A stretch of 64,000 nucleotides of DNA, from NCBI RefSeq assembly GCF_003096095.1, contig NZ_CP015453.1, forward strand, positions 2,976,001-3,040,000, written 5' to 3'. Source of the DNA: Dietzia psychralcaliphila. GTDB taxonomy: Bacteria; Actinomycetota; Actinomycetes; Mycobacteriales; Mycobacteriaceae. A program made the translations under genes and the position numbers. Shown here in pieces: positions 1 to 8,083 of this stretch (position 1 is its first letter; every line of letters starts with the position of its first letter). The notes under the pieces are model-generated. The model was not told where the DNA came from, did not search any database, and saw nothing but the letters and a program-made list of their open reading frames with translations.

Positions 1-202
1 CCACCTCGGCCACCACGCCGGCGTGGACGCGCTCGGCCGGCAGATACAGGGTGTGGACGGGGTGGCGGGTGACGGGTGGGCCGGGGAACCGCTCGGCGAG
101 ATCGGCGTCGGCCGCGGCCAGATCGGCGGCCAGCGCGACGGAAAGGGAGTCAGCTAGTGCGTCCGACAGCGCGTCGGCGGGGCCGTCCAGTCCTGTGCTC
201 AC
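1..202 (-). CDS. DUF6986 family protein, N-terminal part (runs off window)
   Basis: Reading down from a GTG at 202 gives 67 residues with no stop before the window edge. The pattern of alternating Ala/Asp followed by ERFPG, a few residues, then HPVHTLYLPAERVHAG is the N-terminal signature I know from DUF6986 proteins, which are related to HpcH/HpaI-type aldolases and are often found in purine or allantoin degradation clusters of actinomycetes. The GTG overlaps the TGA stop of the upstream dioxygenase gene (GTGA), so the two are probably translationally coupled. The catalytic part lies outside the window, so the reaction cannot be judged. The family call rests on short motif memory. Confidence 0.6.
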   Translation of the reverse strand, partial: MSTGLDGPADALSDALADSLSVALAADLAAADADLAERFPGPPVTRHPVHTLYLPAERVHAGVVAEV

Positions 203-1287
203 CGGCGTTCCTGCTGCGCTGCCGCCAGGACGCGCGCGGCCTCGCGGACGGCCCCGGTGTTGGCCCGGCCCTGACGGGAGCCGGCGAGTTTGGCGGCGAT
301 GTGGTCGCGCACGGTGATCGGCTCGTATGCGGTTGGATCGGCGCCGGGCAGGTCCGGCAGTGTGGCGACGATCGCGTCCACGTCGCCGTCGTGGAAGAAC
401 GCCGCGGAGCGTCGGCGCACGATCCCGCCGTCGACGATCGGGGGCTTGACCCGGTGGAGCGTGGACATCCAACGGTCGCCGGTCAGACGTGCGGTCAGGT
501 CCCCGAGGTTGACCAACAGTCCACCCTCGACCGGGTGGACGTCGTGCCACACCCCCTCCGTGGACAGGACCTGCAGGCCCGCCACGCGGTCGGCCCACAG
601 CACGGTGACCAGGCCGAAGTCGGTGTGTTCGCCCATCCCGGTGAGGTCGCCGTCGAGAGCGACCGGTCCCGGGGGCAGGGCGTAGTTGTTCATCCGCAGC
701 ACGTCGATCGAATGACCGGTGATCCCGGTGAACACCTCGGCCGGCACACCGAGCGCGTCGGCGAAGGCCCGGGTGAGGGTCCGCGCGACCCGCGAGGCCT
801 CGGCGGAGTAGGCGTCCACCCGGGCCCGGAAGTCGCGGCAGTGCGGCCATACGTTGATCCCGTAGTCGGCCTCGTCCAGTGCCAGATCCGGGAAGGAGCG
901 CGCCTCGACGCCCACGTTGAAGGCCTCGAAGAAGTCGTTCATCCGCCCGGCGGATTCGACCCCCAGGCTCAGGCTGAGCGTCTCGCTCTTCGGCGGGCTG
1001 TACCCGCGGTTGGCGCCGGCCACGCGGTAGCCGTTCTTGGTCTCGGGCGGCAGCGCGAAGAAGTCGTCGATCGCGGCGGCCAGCCCGTCGATCACCGCGT
1101 CGTCGATGCCGTGCCCGACGATCTGCATAAACCCGATGGAGGAGCACGCCGCATCGATCTCGCGGGCGACGCGCTGGCGGGCGGCAGGGTCGTCTCGGGA
1201 AGGGTCGCCGCCGGCGGTGTAGGGCGTCAGGTCGATCACCGGGACGCTGAATCCGGTCGGCGCGCTGGTCGCTGGTGGTGTGGTCAT
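199..1287 (-). CDS. Isopenicillin N synthase-like 2-oxoglutarate/Fe(II) dioxygenase
   Basis: This 362-residue protein has the two-part layout of the IPNS-like family. The N-terminal DIOX_N region contains GFMQIVGHGI (about 52-61). The jelly-roll core carries the iron triad: HTD (His221, Asp223) and His278 in STLHRV. The Arg-x-Ser that binds the 2-oxoglutarate carboxylate is in RRRSAAFFHDGD (about 292-294). It should be a soluble non-haem iron oxygenase; the substrate is not readable from sequence. Its neighbours (XdhC, a MocA-like transferase and DUF6986) suggest purine or other nitrogen-ring catabolism, which is inference. It is coupled by GTGA overlap to the DUF6986 gene downstream, and about 100 bp separate it from the MocA-like gene upstream. 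Confidence 0.85.
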   Translation of the reverse strand: MTTPPATSAPTGFSVPVIDLTPYTAGGDPSRDDPAARQRVAREIDAACSSIGFMQIVGHGIDDAVIDGLAAAIDDFFALPPETKNGYRVAGANRGYSPPKSETLSLSLGVESAGRMNDFFEAFNVGVEARSFPDLALDEADYGINVWPHCRDFRARVDAYSAEASRVARTLTRAFADALGVPAEVFTGITGHSIDVLRMNNYALPPGPVALDGDLTGMGEHTDFGLVTVLWADRVAGLQVLSTEGVWHDVHPVEGGLLVNLGDLTARLTGDRWMSTLHRVKPPIVDGGIVRRRSAAFFHDGDVDAIVATLPDLPGADPTAYEPITVRDHIAAKLAGSRQGRANTGAVREAARVLAAAQQERR

Positions 1288-1384
1288 GTCCGCTCCCGGG
1301 GCTGGGGTGCCGGCCGAGGTGACGGGGGCCGGCGTACCGGGGCGCGGCCTGCCCGCGAGGGGTGGCCGCGCCGATGACCTTGTT

Positions 1385-2059
1385 CTATCCGCGCCCGATT
1401 ACCGGGCGGAAACCCCGTGTGTCGCCGGTGTTACGGGCCGCGGGAGCCTCGAGATCCCCCGGCACGTCCACGTCGCGCGGGGACCCGGTGTCGTCGCACG
1501 GCACCTCGACCACTGACGCGGAGTGCGCGCGCAGGTATCGGCGGGCGCCGACGTCACCGACCGCCGACGCGATCACCCCGGGGTGGTGCCGCCCGCCGAG
1601 CAGCACGGGATGGCCCCACCGCCCGCCGTAGGTGGCTACCGCCAGGTCAGCCCCGTCGCCGGCACCGGCCCCGTCGCGGGCACCGTCGCCCGATCCCGCC
1701 TCGCGCACCCGCCGCACCGCGCCCGCGCCGAGCCACGGCATGTCCACCGGCACCACCACCACGTCCCGCCCGGCCACCGCCTCCAGCCCGACCCGCAGCG
1801 AGGACCCCATCCCCGAGTCCCACCCCTCGTTGTGCACCACCCGCGCGCCTGCCACCTCGAGAGGGGCGGCCCCGGTGACGACGACGACGAGGTCACACCC
1901 GCCCTCACGCAGCAGCCTCACGGTGCGGTCGACCAGGCGCACTCCCCGGTACTCGACCAGCGCCTTGGGCCCGCCGAAGCGCCGCCCCGCTCCGGCCGCC
2001 AACACGAGTCCCACCGCCGCGGGCCGTGCGCTGTCCGCGGCTGCCGACACGGCCGTCAC
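1385..2059 (-). CDS. MocA/MobA-like NTP transferase (molybdenum cofactor nucleotidyltransferase)
   Basis: A GTG start at 2059 gives 224 residues. The protein opens with the nucleotidyltransferase signature GLVLAAGAGRRFGGPKAL (about residues 14-31), followed by VVVVTGA and the metal-binding stretch VVVPVDMPWL. Such proteins move CMP or GMP onto molybdopterin to make MCD or MGD. The adjacent XdhC gene favours the MocA (cytidylyl) role in xanthine dehydrogenase maturation, which is inference. The chosen GTG overlaps the stop of xdhC as GTGA. A longer open frame extends to 2473, but that extension is Arg/Pro-rich shadow of xdhC. Confidence 0.82.
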   Translation of the reverse strand: MTAVSAAADSARPAAVGLVLAAGAGRRFGGPKALVEYRGVRLVDRTVRLLREGGCDLVVVVTGAAPLEVAGARVVHNEGWDSGMGSSLRVGLEAVAGRDVVVVPVDMPWLGAGAVRRVREAGSGDGARDGAGAGDGADLAVATYGGRWGHPVLLGGRHHPGVIASAVGDVGARRYLRAHSASVVEVPCDDTGSPRDVDVPGDLEAPAARNTGDTRGFRPVIGRG

Positions 2060-3168
2060 CGGTGGATGGCCATGTCGAGGCCGGTCAGGGGCGCGCCCGT
2101 CCCGCCGCGGTGGTGGGCGACGAGCTCCGCGGCGATCGACACGGCCGTCTCTGCGGCGGTGCGGGCGCCGAGGTCCAGCCCGATCGGCGAGCGGAGTCGT
2201 GCCAACTCGGACTCCCCCACGCCCGCCTCGCGGAGCTTCGTCAGTCGCTCGGTGTGGGTGCGCCTGCTGCCCATCGCGCCGATGTACCCGGCGTCGGTGC
2301 GCAGGGCCTCGGTGAGCAGCGGAATGTCGAACCGGGGGTCGTGGGTGAGGACGCAGATCGCGGTGCTCGGGCCCACTCGGGTCCGCCGCAGGAACTCGTG
2401 CGGCCAACACCGCACCACCTCGGCCGCGGCGGGGAACCGCCCGGGCCCGGCAAAGACGGGTCGGGCATCGCACACGGTCACCCGGTATCCGAGCAGGGCC
2501 CCGATCCGCACCAGGGCCTCGGCGAACGCGGTGGCGCCGAACACCAGCAGTCGTGGCGGGGCCAGGGACTGCACGAACACGCGGCCGACGGGGCTCTCCA
2601 CGACCGCCGTCCCGGGCCGACCCAGCATCTTGGCTGCGCGGGCGCGGACCGGACCGCTGTAAAGGTCTCCGGGTGGCTCACCGTGGTGCTCACCGGGTTG
2701 CCGACCGTGTGGCTGCGGGTCCTCGTCGTCGTCATACCCCACCAGTACTGCCCACTCCCCGGCTCGCGGGCCGTCAAGAACGGTGACCGCAACCACGGGC
2801 CGGCCCTCGCGCACGGCGGCGGTGACGCGGTCGACGGGGTGCCGACCGTAGGGGGCGACGGGTTCGACGAGGACTTCCAGGCTCCCGCCGCAGGTCGGGC
2901 CGATCGCCAGCAGCTCGTCGCCGTCGGGGCCGAAGACCGCGGTGACCGGCCGTCCGTCCGCCATGACCTCCAGACACAGCGTGTACACCGCCCCGTCCAC
3001 GCAGCCGCCGGACACGCCGCCGATCACCTCGCCGGTCGCGGACACGGCCATCGCGGTGCCGGCCGCCAAGGGAGCCGAGCCCCCGGTGTCCACGACGCGG
3101 GCGAGCGCGCAGGGGGTCCCCTCGGCGCGCCACCGGCTCACGCTCTCGGCGACGGTCTCCATGGGCAC
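2056..3168 (-). CDS. xdhC: XdhC/CoxF family molybdenum hydroxylase maturation factor
   Basis: The 370-residue protein has the XdhC_CoxI domain at the N-terminus, with CALARVVDTGGSAPLAAGTAM, GGCVDGAVY and CGGSLEVLVEP. A C-terminal Rossmann-type XdhC_C domain follows (RLLVFGATAFAEAL, then VLTHDPRFD and GYIGAMGSRRT). XdhC proteins hold and sulfurate Mo cofactor before insertion into xanthine dehydrogenase or related enzymes. No molybdo-enzyme subunit is in the window. An acidic, His-containing linker near residues 145-165 separates the two domains. Translation may begin at the first M or at M3. It is the promoter-proximal gene of the minus-strand run down to position 1. Confidence 0.85.
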   Translation of the reverse strand: MPMETVAESVSRWRAEGTPCALARVVDTGGSAPLAAGTAMAVSATGEVIGGVSGGCVDGAVYTLCLEVMADGRPVTAVFGPDGDELLAIGPTCGGSLEVLVEPVAPYGRHPVDRVTAAVREGRPVVAVTVLDGPRAGEWAVLVGYDDDEDPQPHGRQPGEHHGEPPGDLYSGPVRARAAKMLGRPGTAVVESPVGRVFVQSLAPPRLLVFGATAFAEALVRIGALLGYRVTVCDARPVFAGPGRFPAAAEVVRCWPHEFLRRTRVGPSTAICVLTHDPRFDIPLLTEALRTDAGYIGAMGSRRTHTERLTKLREAGVGESELARLRSPIGLDLGARTAAETAVSIAAELVAHHRGGTGAPLTGLDMAIHR

Positions 3169-3263
3169 ATCGTGGCGGGGTGAGATTGCGCCGATGTTTC
3201 GCTGGATAGCGCGGCCCGTTACGCGTGCTCGGCCGGTCCCGCCCGACGCGCGCGTCCCCGCTT

Positions 3264-3551
3264 TCAGTGGTGGCGGGCGCCCATCAGATGCAGGATGCGG
3301 TGGACGGTGTCGTCGGCGAGCGAGTAGCGGACCACCCTGCCGTCGTCGGCGTCGCGGGCCGATCGGACCCAGCCCTTGTCCCGGAGGATCCGCAGCGCCT
3401 GGGATGCGGCGTTGCGGGTGATCCCGGCGGCCTCGGCCAGATCGGAGACGGTCGCGACCCCGGGACCGACGTGGTGCATGTGCGCGAGGAGCCCCAGGCG
3501 GGTGGGGTCGCCGAGCAGCTCGAAGCGCTCGGCCCAGTCGGCCAGGTCCAT
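3264..3551 (-). CDS. ArsR/SmtB-family winged-helix regulator, possible Ni/Co sensor
   Basis: These 95 residues form a compact winged helix: ELLGDPTRLGLLAHM, then SDLAEAAGITRNAASQALRILRDKGWV as the recognition unit, then the wing GRVVRYSL. The last helix carries several histidines (HRILHLMGARHH), an arrangement resembling the alpha-5 metal sites of NmtR/KmtR-type nickel/cobalt sensors. No CxC alpha-3 motif is present, so arsenic or cadmium sensing is less likely. It is divergent from the ABC importer at 3707-8712, with inverted repeats between them that could be operators. Metal identity and control of the importer are inference. Confidence 0.8.
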   Translation of the reverse strand: MDLADWAERFELLGDPTRLGLLAHMHHVGPGVATVSDLAEAAGITRNAASQALRILRDKGWVRSARDADDGRVVRYSLADDTVHRILHLMGARHH

Positions 3552-3567
3552 CGCTCCCCCTTGGTCA

Positions 3568-3602
3568 ACACCAGGCTAGACAACAGGCTTAACAACAGGT
3601 GT
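3568..3602. promoter_or_regulatory. Candidate ArsR operator region
   Basis: Upstream of the ArsR gene, ACACC (3568-3572) and GGTGT (3598-3602) are perfect inverted ends. Between them ACAACAGG occurs at 3580-3587 and again at 3592-3599, a 12-bp direct spacing of about one helical turn. The stretch is AT-richer than its surroundings. Binding by the neighbouring regulator is inferred. Confidence 0.35.
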
Positions 3603-3663
3603 AGCCCATAGCTGCCTTGCGTAACAGCAGCGACACATCTGCTCGCTACGCTCCACGAATTAT

Positions 3664-3679
3664 GTGTCCGGCCGGACAC
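3664..3679. promoter_or_regulatory. Perfect 16-bp palindrome upstream of ABC importer
   Basis: GTGTCCGGCCGGACAC is a perfect 16-bp inverted repeat, 27 bp before the chosen TTG start of the binding-protein gene. Its position suggests an operator or 5'UTR element for the importer. The binder is unknown. Confidence 0.4.
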
Positions 3680-3706
3680 GTACCCTACCCGGGCAGGAGT
3701 GGGTTC

Positions 3707-5317
3707 TTGAGACCGTTGTACGCCGCCGTCTGCATTGGCCTCGCGTTGGCCCTCGCCACCTCGGGCTGCGCGACCCCGGCTCCGGCGGCGAACAGCACCG
3801 ACCAGATTGTGCTGGCCGACGCCGGTGACCCCGGCGAGTTCAACCCCATCTCCGGCTACGGATCGACCGGCGTCACCCCGCTGTACGAGGGACTATTGCG
3901 CCCGGCCGCCGCCGACGACTCCACGTTGCCCCGGCTCGAACCCGCCCTGGCCGCGCAGGAGCCGGAGGTCAGTGCGGACGGGCTCACGTGGACGGTCCGG
4001 CTGCGCGAGCAGGTGCGCTTCCACGACGGCTCCCTCCTGGATTCCGGCGACGTGGCCGCCACCTATCGCGCGGTTACCGACCCGCGTTCCGCCTCGCCCA
4101 TCGCCTCGGACTACGCCCCGATCGCGCGCGTGGACACCCCGGACCCGCTCACCGTGCGGTTCCACCTCCACGCGCCCGACCCGGGGATGCCGGCCCGACT
4201 GCTGCTGGGCATCGCGCCCTCGGAGGCGCTGCCCCCGGGGCCGGCGTCGGCGTCGGCGCTCAACTCCGCGCCCGTCGGCACCGGCCCGTACCGGCTGGCC
4301 CGCCTCACCGCCGGCGAGGCAGTGCTCGAGGCCGACCCCGACCACCGCGACGGCCCGCCCGAGGTCACCCGCGTGGTGCTGCGGTCGGTACCGGACGCCG
4401 ATGCCCGCGCGCAGATGTTGCTGGCCGGCGAGGTCGACGGCGCCGCGCTGCCACCTCGGCTCGCCGAGGGCCTTGCCGGACGCGGCGGCCTCGATCTGGT
4501 CTCGGTGGCCTCGGCCGACTGGCGTGCGGTGGCGTTGCCCATGTCGCATCCCTTCGCCGTCGACCCCGCGGCCCGGCTGGCGCTCAACCTCGCCGTGGAC
4601 CGTGACGGTCTGGTCGACCGCGTCCTGTCCGGGCACGGTCGGCCGGTGGCGTCCCCGATCACCGACGCCTACCCGGAGTACGAGCCCTCGCCGTTCACCG
4701 AGAACCGGTCCGCCGATGAGCGGATCAACGAGGCCACCGACCTCCTGCGCGAGGCAGGATGGCGGCCCGGCGCAGACGGTGTCCTGACCCGGAACGGTGC
4801 TCGCGCCGAGTTCACGCTGGCCTACCCGGCCGCCGACCCGGTCCGCCGCGAGCTGGCCTCGGCGTTCGCCGACCAGATGCGCGAGCTCGGCGTGGCGGTG
4901 ACGGTGTGGGGAGGCAGCTGGGACCAGATCGAGAACCGCATCGGCGAGGTGGCGATCCTGCTGGGCGGCGGCGACAACCCCTACACCGTGGACACCCAGG
5001 CCCACCGGACCCTGCATTCGCGCACCGCAGCATCCGGGCCGCTGGACAACCCCGGGGACTACCGCGATCCCCGGGTGGACGCGGCCCTGGACGCCGCCCG
5101 CACCACCGCCGACGCGAGCCAGCGGACCGAGCTCTACCGCGCAGCACAGAGGGCCTACGACGACGCTCCCGGCCACGTCTTCCTGGCCACGCTCGACCAC
5201 ACCTACGTCCTGCGCGACACCGGCCACACCCGGCCCGCACCGATCCTTGAGCCGCACGCGCACGGAGTGACATGGGGCCCGTGGTGGTCGCTGGCCGAGT
5301 GGACCCGCGCCCGGTGA
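3707..5317 (+). CDS. ABC transporter substrate-binding lipoprotein (nickel/peptide family SBP_bac_5)
   Basis: I chose the TTG at 3707 because AGGAG at 3695-3699 sits 7 nt before it. That start also gives a clean lipoprotein signal: short charged end, hydrophobic VCIGLALALA, then TSGC with the acylated Cys at about residue 21. The open frame extends back to 3617, but that part does not look like a signal peptide. The 536-residue protein has family-5 features: LTWTVRLREQVRFHDGS, the TGPYRL hinge region, LALNLAVDRDGLVDRVL, and DPRVDAALDAAR near the C-terminus. It should capture a peptide, nickel chelate or similar ligand outside the membrane. The divergent ArsR regulator favours a metal ligand, but this is not shown. 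Its stop overlaps the next gene's GTG. Confidence 0.85.
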   Translation: MRPLYAAVCIGLALALATSGCATPAPAANSTDQIVLADAGDPGEFNPISGYGSTGVTPLYEGLLRPAAADDSTLPRLEPALAAQEPEVSADGLTWTVRLREQVRFHDGSLLDSGDVAATYRAVTDPRSASPIASDYAPIARVDTPDPLTVRFHLHAPDPGMPARLLLGIAPSEALPPGPASASALNSAPVGTGPYRLARLTAGEAVLEADPDHRDGPPEVTRVVLRSVPDADARAQMLLAGEVDGAALPPRLAEGLAGRGGLDLVSVASADWRAVALPMSHPFAVDPAARLALNLAVDRDGLVDRVLSGHGRPVASPITDAYPEYEPSPFTENRSADERINEATDLLREAGWRPGADGVLTRNGARAEFTLAYPAADPVRRELASAFADQMRELGVAVTVWGGSWDQIENRIGEVAILLGGGDNPYTVDTQAHRTLHSRTAASGPLDNPGDYRDPRVDAALDAARTTADASQRTELYRAAQRAYDDAPGHVFLATLDHTYVLRDTGHTRPAPILEPHAHGVTWGPWWSLAEWTRAR

Positions 5318-6309
5318 CCCGCCGACTGCGCGAACGCCGCGCCGACCTGGTCCGCCTCACGGCCCGCCGCGCCGCGGCGGCGCCGCTGGTCCTGCTCGCG
5401 GTGACCATCGGCGCGTTCGTGCTGGCCGCGGCGTCCCCGCTCAACCCGTTGGCCGCCCACTTCGGCTCGGGATACGAGCGCACCACCGGGGCCGACCGGG
5501 CCGCAGCCGCCGCCGCACTGGGGACGGACCTGACGTGGTGTCAGGCGTGGTGGGGCTGGGTCGCCGGACTGGCCACGGGTGACGCCGGGTTCTCCCACAC
5601 CTACCGGCAGCCGGTGGTGGAAGTCCTGATGGAGCGGCTGCCGTGGACGGTCCTGCTCTCGGTCACCGCGCTCGCCCTGGCTCTGGCGATCACGCTGCTG
5701 GCCGGAGTCGCCGCCGCCCGCCACCCGCACGGTGCGTTGGACCGGGCCCTGGCCGCGATGGCCGTGGCGCTCAGCGCGGTGCCCCCGTTCGTGCTGGCCA
5801 TGGGCTCGGTCGCGGTGTTCGCGGTGACGCTGGGGTGGCTGCCCGTCACCGGGGCGGCCCCGCCCGGGCAGGACCCCACGGTCGCCACCATCGCCCGCCA
5901 TCTGGTGTTGCCCGCGGTGGCGCTGGCCGCCGGGCAGGTCCCGTGGATGCTGCTGGCCCTGCGCCGCGCGGTCCTCGACGCCGAGGCCTCTGCCCCCGTG
6001 GCCGAGGCCCGCGCCCGGGGGCTGAACGAGCACACGGTGCTCACCGGGCACATCGCGGCCGTGTCGTGGACGCCCCTCATCGCGTTGCTGGGCGCGAGGC
6101 TGCCCGAACTCATCGCGGGGTCGCTGGTCGTGGAGAGCGTCTTTGCCTGGCCCGGCCTCGCCGCAGCGACCGTGGACGCCGCGCTCGAAGCCGACTTCGC
6201 GCTGCTGGCCGCCGTCACCCTGGGCGCCTCGGCGACCGTCCTGGTGGGCACCTGGCTCGCCGATTGCCTGCTCCTGCTGGCCGACCCGCGGGTGCGGATC
6301 GATGCGTGA
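5314..6309 (+). CDS. ABC transporter permease (OppB/DppB/NikB type)
   Basis: The GTG at 5314 overlaps the binding-protein stop (GTGA) and gives 331 residues. The protein has the typical OppB layout: a first membrane segment (LVLLAVTIGAFVLAAASPLNP), a periplasmic loop with the family GDAGFS motif, then five more segments. The EAA loop is near EARARGLNEHTVLTGHIAAV, and the common ELIAGSLVVESVFAWPGL stretch follows. It forms one half of the transmembrane channel. It overlaps the next gene by 8 bp. An upstream ATG at 5272 is possible but lies inside the SBP gene and lacks a ribosome site. Confidence 0.85.
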   Translation: MTRRLRERRADLVRLTARRAAAAPLVLLAVTIGAFVLAAASPLNPLAAHFGSGYERTTGADRAAAAAALGTDLTWCQAWWGWVAGLATGDAGFSHTYRQPVVEVLMERLPWTVLLSVTALALALAITLLAGVAAARHPHGALDRALAAMAVALSAVPPFVLAMGSVAVFAVTLGWLPVTGAAPPGQDPTVATIARHLVLPAVALAAGQVPWMLLALRRAVLDAEASAPVAEARARGLNEHTVLTGHIAAVSWTPLIALLGARLPELIAGSLVVESVFAWPGLAAATVDAALEADFALLAAVTLGASATVLVGTWLADCLLLLADPRVRIDA

Positions 6310-8083
6310 GCATCCGGCCCCCCGACGCCCGGCCCCTCGGCGCCAGGCCACCCGCCAGGCCCCCCGCCACCACCTGACTCCCCGGCGCCACCTGGCCCCC
6401 CGTCGCATCCTCGCGGTGGTGCTCCTGGCACTGGTCGTCGCGTACGCGGTCTCCTGGCCGCTGCTCGCCCCAGCGGGGTGGGCGGCCACGGACTATCTGC
6501 GCACCGGGCTGGCTCCGAGCTGGCCACACCTCATGGGCACCGACACCCTTGGCCACGACACCTCCGTGCGCGTGGCGCAGGCGCTGCAGGTCTCCCTGGC
6601 CGTGGCCGCTGGTTCGGCCGTGGCGGCCACGGCGATCGGGGTGGCCGTGGGCGCCGCCGCCTCCGCGGGCGGTGCGCGGGTCGACGCGCTGCTCATGCGC
6701 CTGACCGACGCCGTGGCCGCGGTGCCCCACCTGCTGGCGACGGTCGTGGTGGTGGCGCTGTTCCGGGGGTCGATCACCGCGTTGGTGCTGGCCCTGGCGC
6801 TGACGCACTGGCCCCCGGTGGCGCGGATCGTGCGCGCCGAGACTCAGAAGGTCATGGCCTCCGGCTACGTGGCCGCCTCCCGCGTGGCCGGGGCCTCGCC
6901 CTCAAGGCTGGTGCGCCACCACGTGCTCCCGGCCGTCGCCGGGCAGGCCGGGCTGGCGGTGGTGGTGATGCTCCCCCACGCCGTGTGGCACGAGTCCACC
7001 CTGTCGTTCCTGGGCATAGGACTGCCGCCCGAGGAGGCGAGCCTGGGCACGCTCATCGCCCTGTCCCGCGCGGATCTGTTGCTGGGCCGCTGGTGGGCGC
7101 TGGCCTTCCCCGCCGCCGCACTGATCGTGGTGACCGTGGCGGTGGCGCTTCTCGCCCCCGCGGGGCGGCGCCGGGGTCGTGGGGGTCGTGGGGGTCGTGG
7201 GGGATCCGCGCTACAGATTCACGACGACGGCGAGGCCGGCCCCTCCCCCGAGGCGATGCCGTCTCCCCCTCTTCCGTCTACCCCGGCGCTGGACATCGTC
7301 GGGCTGACGGTGTCGCTTCCCGGCCCGGACGGAGACCCGGCCCGCATCCTGGACGACCTCACCCTGCGGGTTCTGCCGGGACGGGTCCTGGCCGTGGTCG
7401 GTGAGTCAGGGGCAGGGAAGTCGACGCTCGCCGACGCCTGCTGCGGACTGCTCCCTCCCGGGGCACAGGTACGCGGCCGGGTGGTGCTGCGCGGAACTGT
7501 GGGCCACGTTCCTCAGTCGGCAGCCGCCGCGTTCACGCCCACTCGGCATGTGAGCAGGCAACTCGCAGAAGCGCTCGCCGCGGCCGGCCGGGTCCCGGAT
7601 GCCCGCCGTTCGGTATCCGATTCGTGCCTCGAGGTGGGCCTCGACCCGGCTCTGGCGGACCGTTATCCGCATCAACTGTCGGGCGGGCAACTGCGGCGCG
7701 CGGCGATCGCGGCCGCGTTGGCCACCGGGCCGGCGGTGCTCGTGGCGGACGAACCGACCGCCGGGCTGGACGCTGGGCCCGCCCTGGCCACCCTGCGGCT
7801 GCTGCGCCGCCTGGCCGACGAGCGCGGTCTCGGCGTCATGGTGATCACCCACGATCTGGCCACCCTGGCGTCCGCGGACACCGCCGATGAGGTGGCCGTG
7901 CTCCGGCTCGGCCGACTCTGCGACCTCGGCCCCGCCTCACGGTTGCTCGGCGACCCCGATAGTCCGTACACCCGTGAGCTCCTGGCCGCCGCGCTGCACA
8001 CCGAGTCGCCCGGGGCCTTCGGCTACACGGCGGTCCTCGACACAGCAGTCCTTGACGCAGCGGTGGTGTCGTCGTCGTCATGA
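6302..8083 (+). CDS. Fused ABC permease (OppC/NikC type) and ATPase (OppD/NikD type)
   Basis: One 593-residue frame joins two proteins that are normally separate. Residues 1 to about 290 form an OppC-like permease after a basic Pro/Arg/His leader. It has MGTDTLGHDTSVRV, the EAA-like region with AASRVAGASPSRLVRHHVLPA, and STLSFLGIGLPPEEASLG. A Gly/Arg linker of repeated GRGG (about 288-298) and a Pro-rich stretch follow. The ABC ATPase then has Walker A GESGAGKST, signature LSGGQLRRAAIA, Walker B VLVADEPTAGLD and switch His in VITHD. An internal ATG near 7256 could start a separate ATPase, but there is no stop between the halves. It is coupled to the next ATPase gene by an ATGA overlap. Confidence 0.85.
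   Translation: MREHPAPRRPAPRRQATRQAPRHHLTPRRHLAPRRILAVVLLALVVAYAVSWPLLAPAGWAATDYLRTGLAPSWPHLMGTDTLGHDTSVRVAQALQVSLAVAAGSAVAATAIGVAVGAAASAGGARVDALLMRLTDAVAAVPHLLATVVVVALFRGSITALVLALALTHWPPVARIVRAETQKVMASGYVAASRVAGASPSRLVRHHVLPAVAGQAGLAVVVMLPHAVWHESTLSFLGIGLPPEEASLGTLIALSRADLLLGRWWALAFPAAALIVVTVAVALLAPAGRRRGRGGRGGRGGSALQIHDDGEAGPSPEAMPSPPLPSTPALDIVGLTVSLPGPDGDPARILDDLTLRVLPGRVLAVVGESGAGKSTLADACCGLLPPGAQVRGRVVLRGTVGHVPQSAAAAFTPTRHVSRQLAEALAAAGRVPDARRSVSDSCLEVGLDPALADRYPHQLSGGQLRRAAIAAALATGPAVLVADEPTAGLDAGPALATLRLLRRLADERGLGVMVITHDLATLASADTADEVAVLRLGRLCDLGPASRLLGDPDSPYTRELLAAALHTESPGAFGYTAVLDTAVLDAAVVSSSS

Noticed and set aside
76-1377. Plus-strand frame of 433 codons opposite the dioxygenase
   Set aside because: Low-complexity Arg/Gly/Val/Asp translation with no family pattern. 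The minus-strand gene carries conserved iron-binding motifs, so this is an antisense shadow typical of high-GC DNA.
3893-5263. Minus-strand frame of 456 codons opposite the substrate-binding protein gene
   Set aside because: Gly/Arg/Val-rich shadow; the plus strand encodes a clear lipoprotein with signal sequence.
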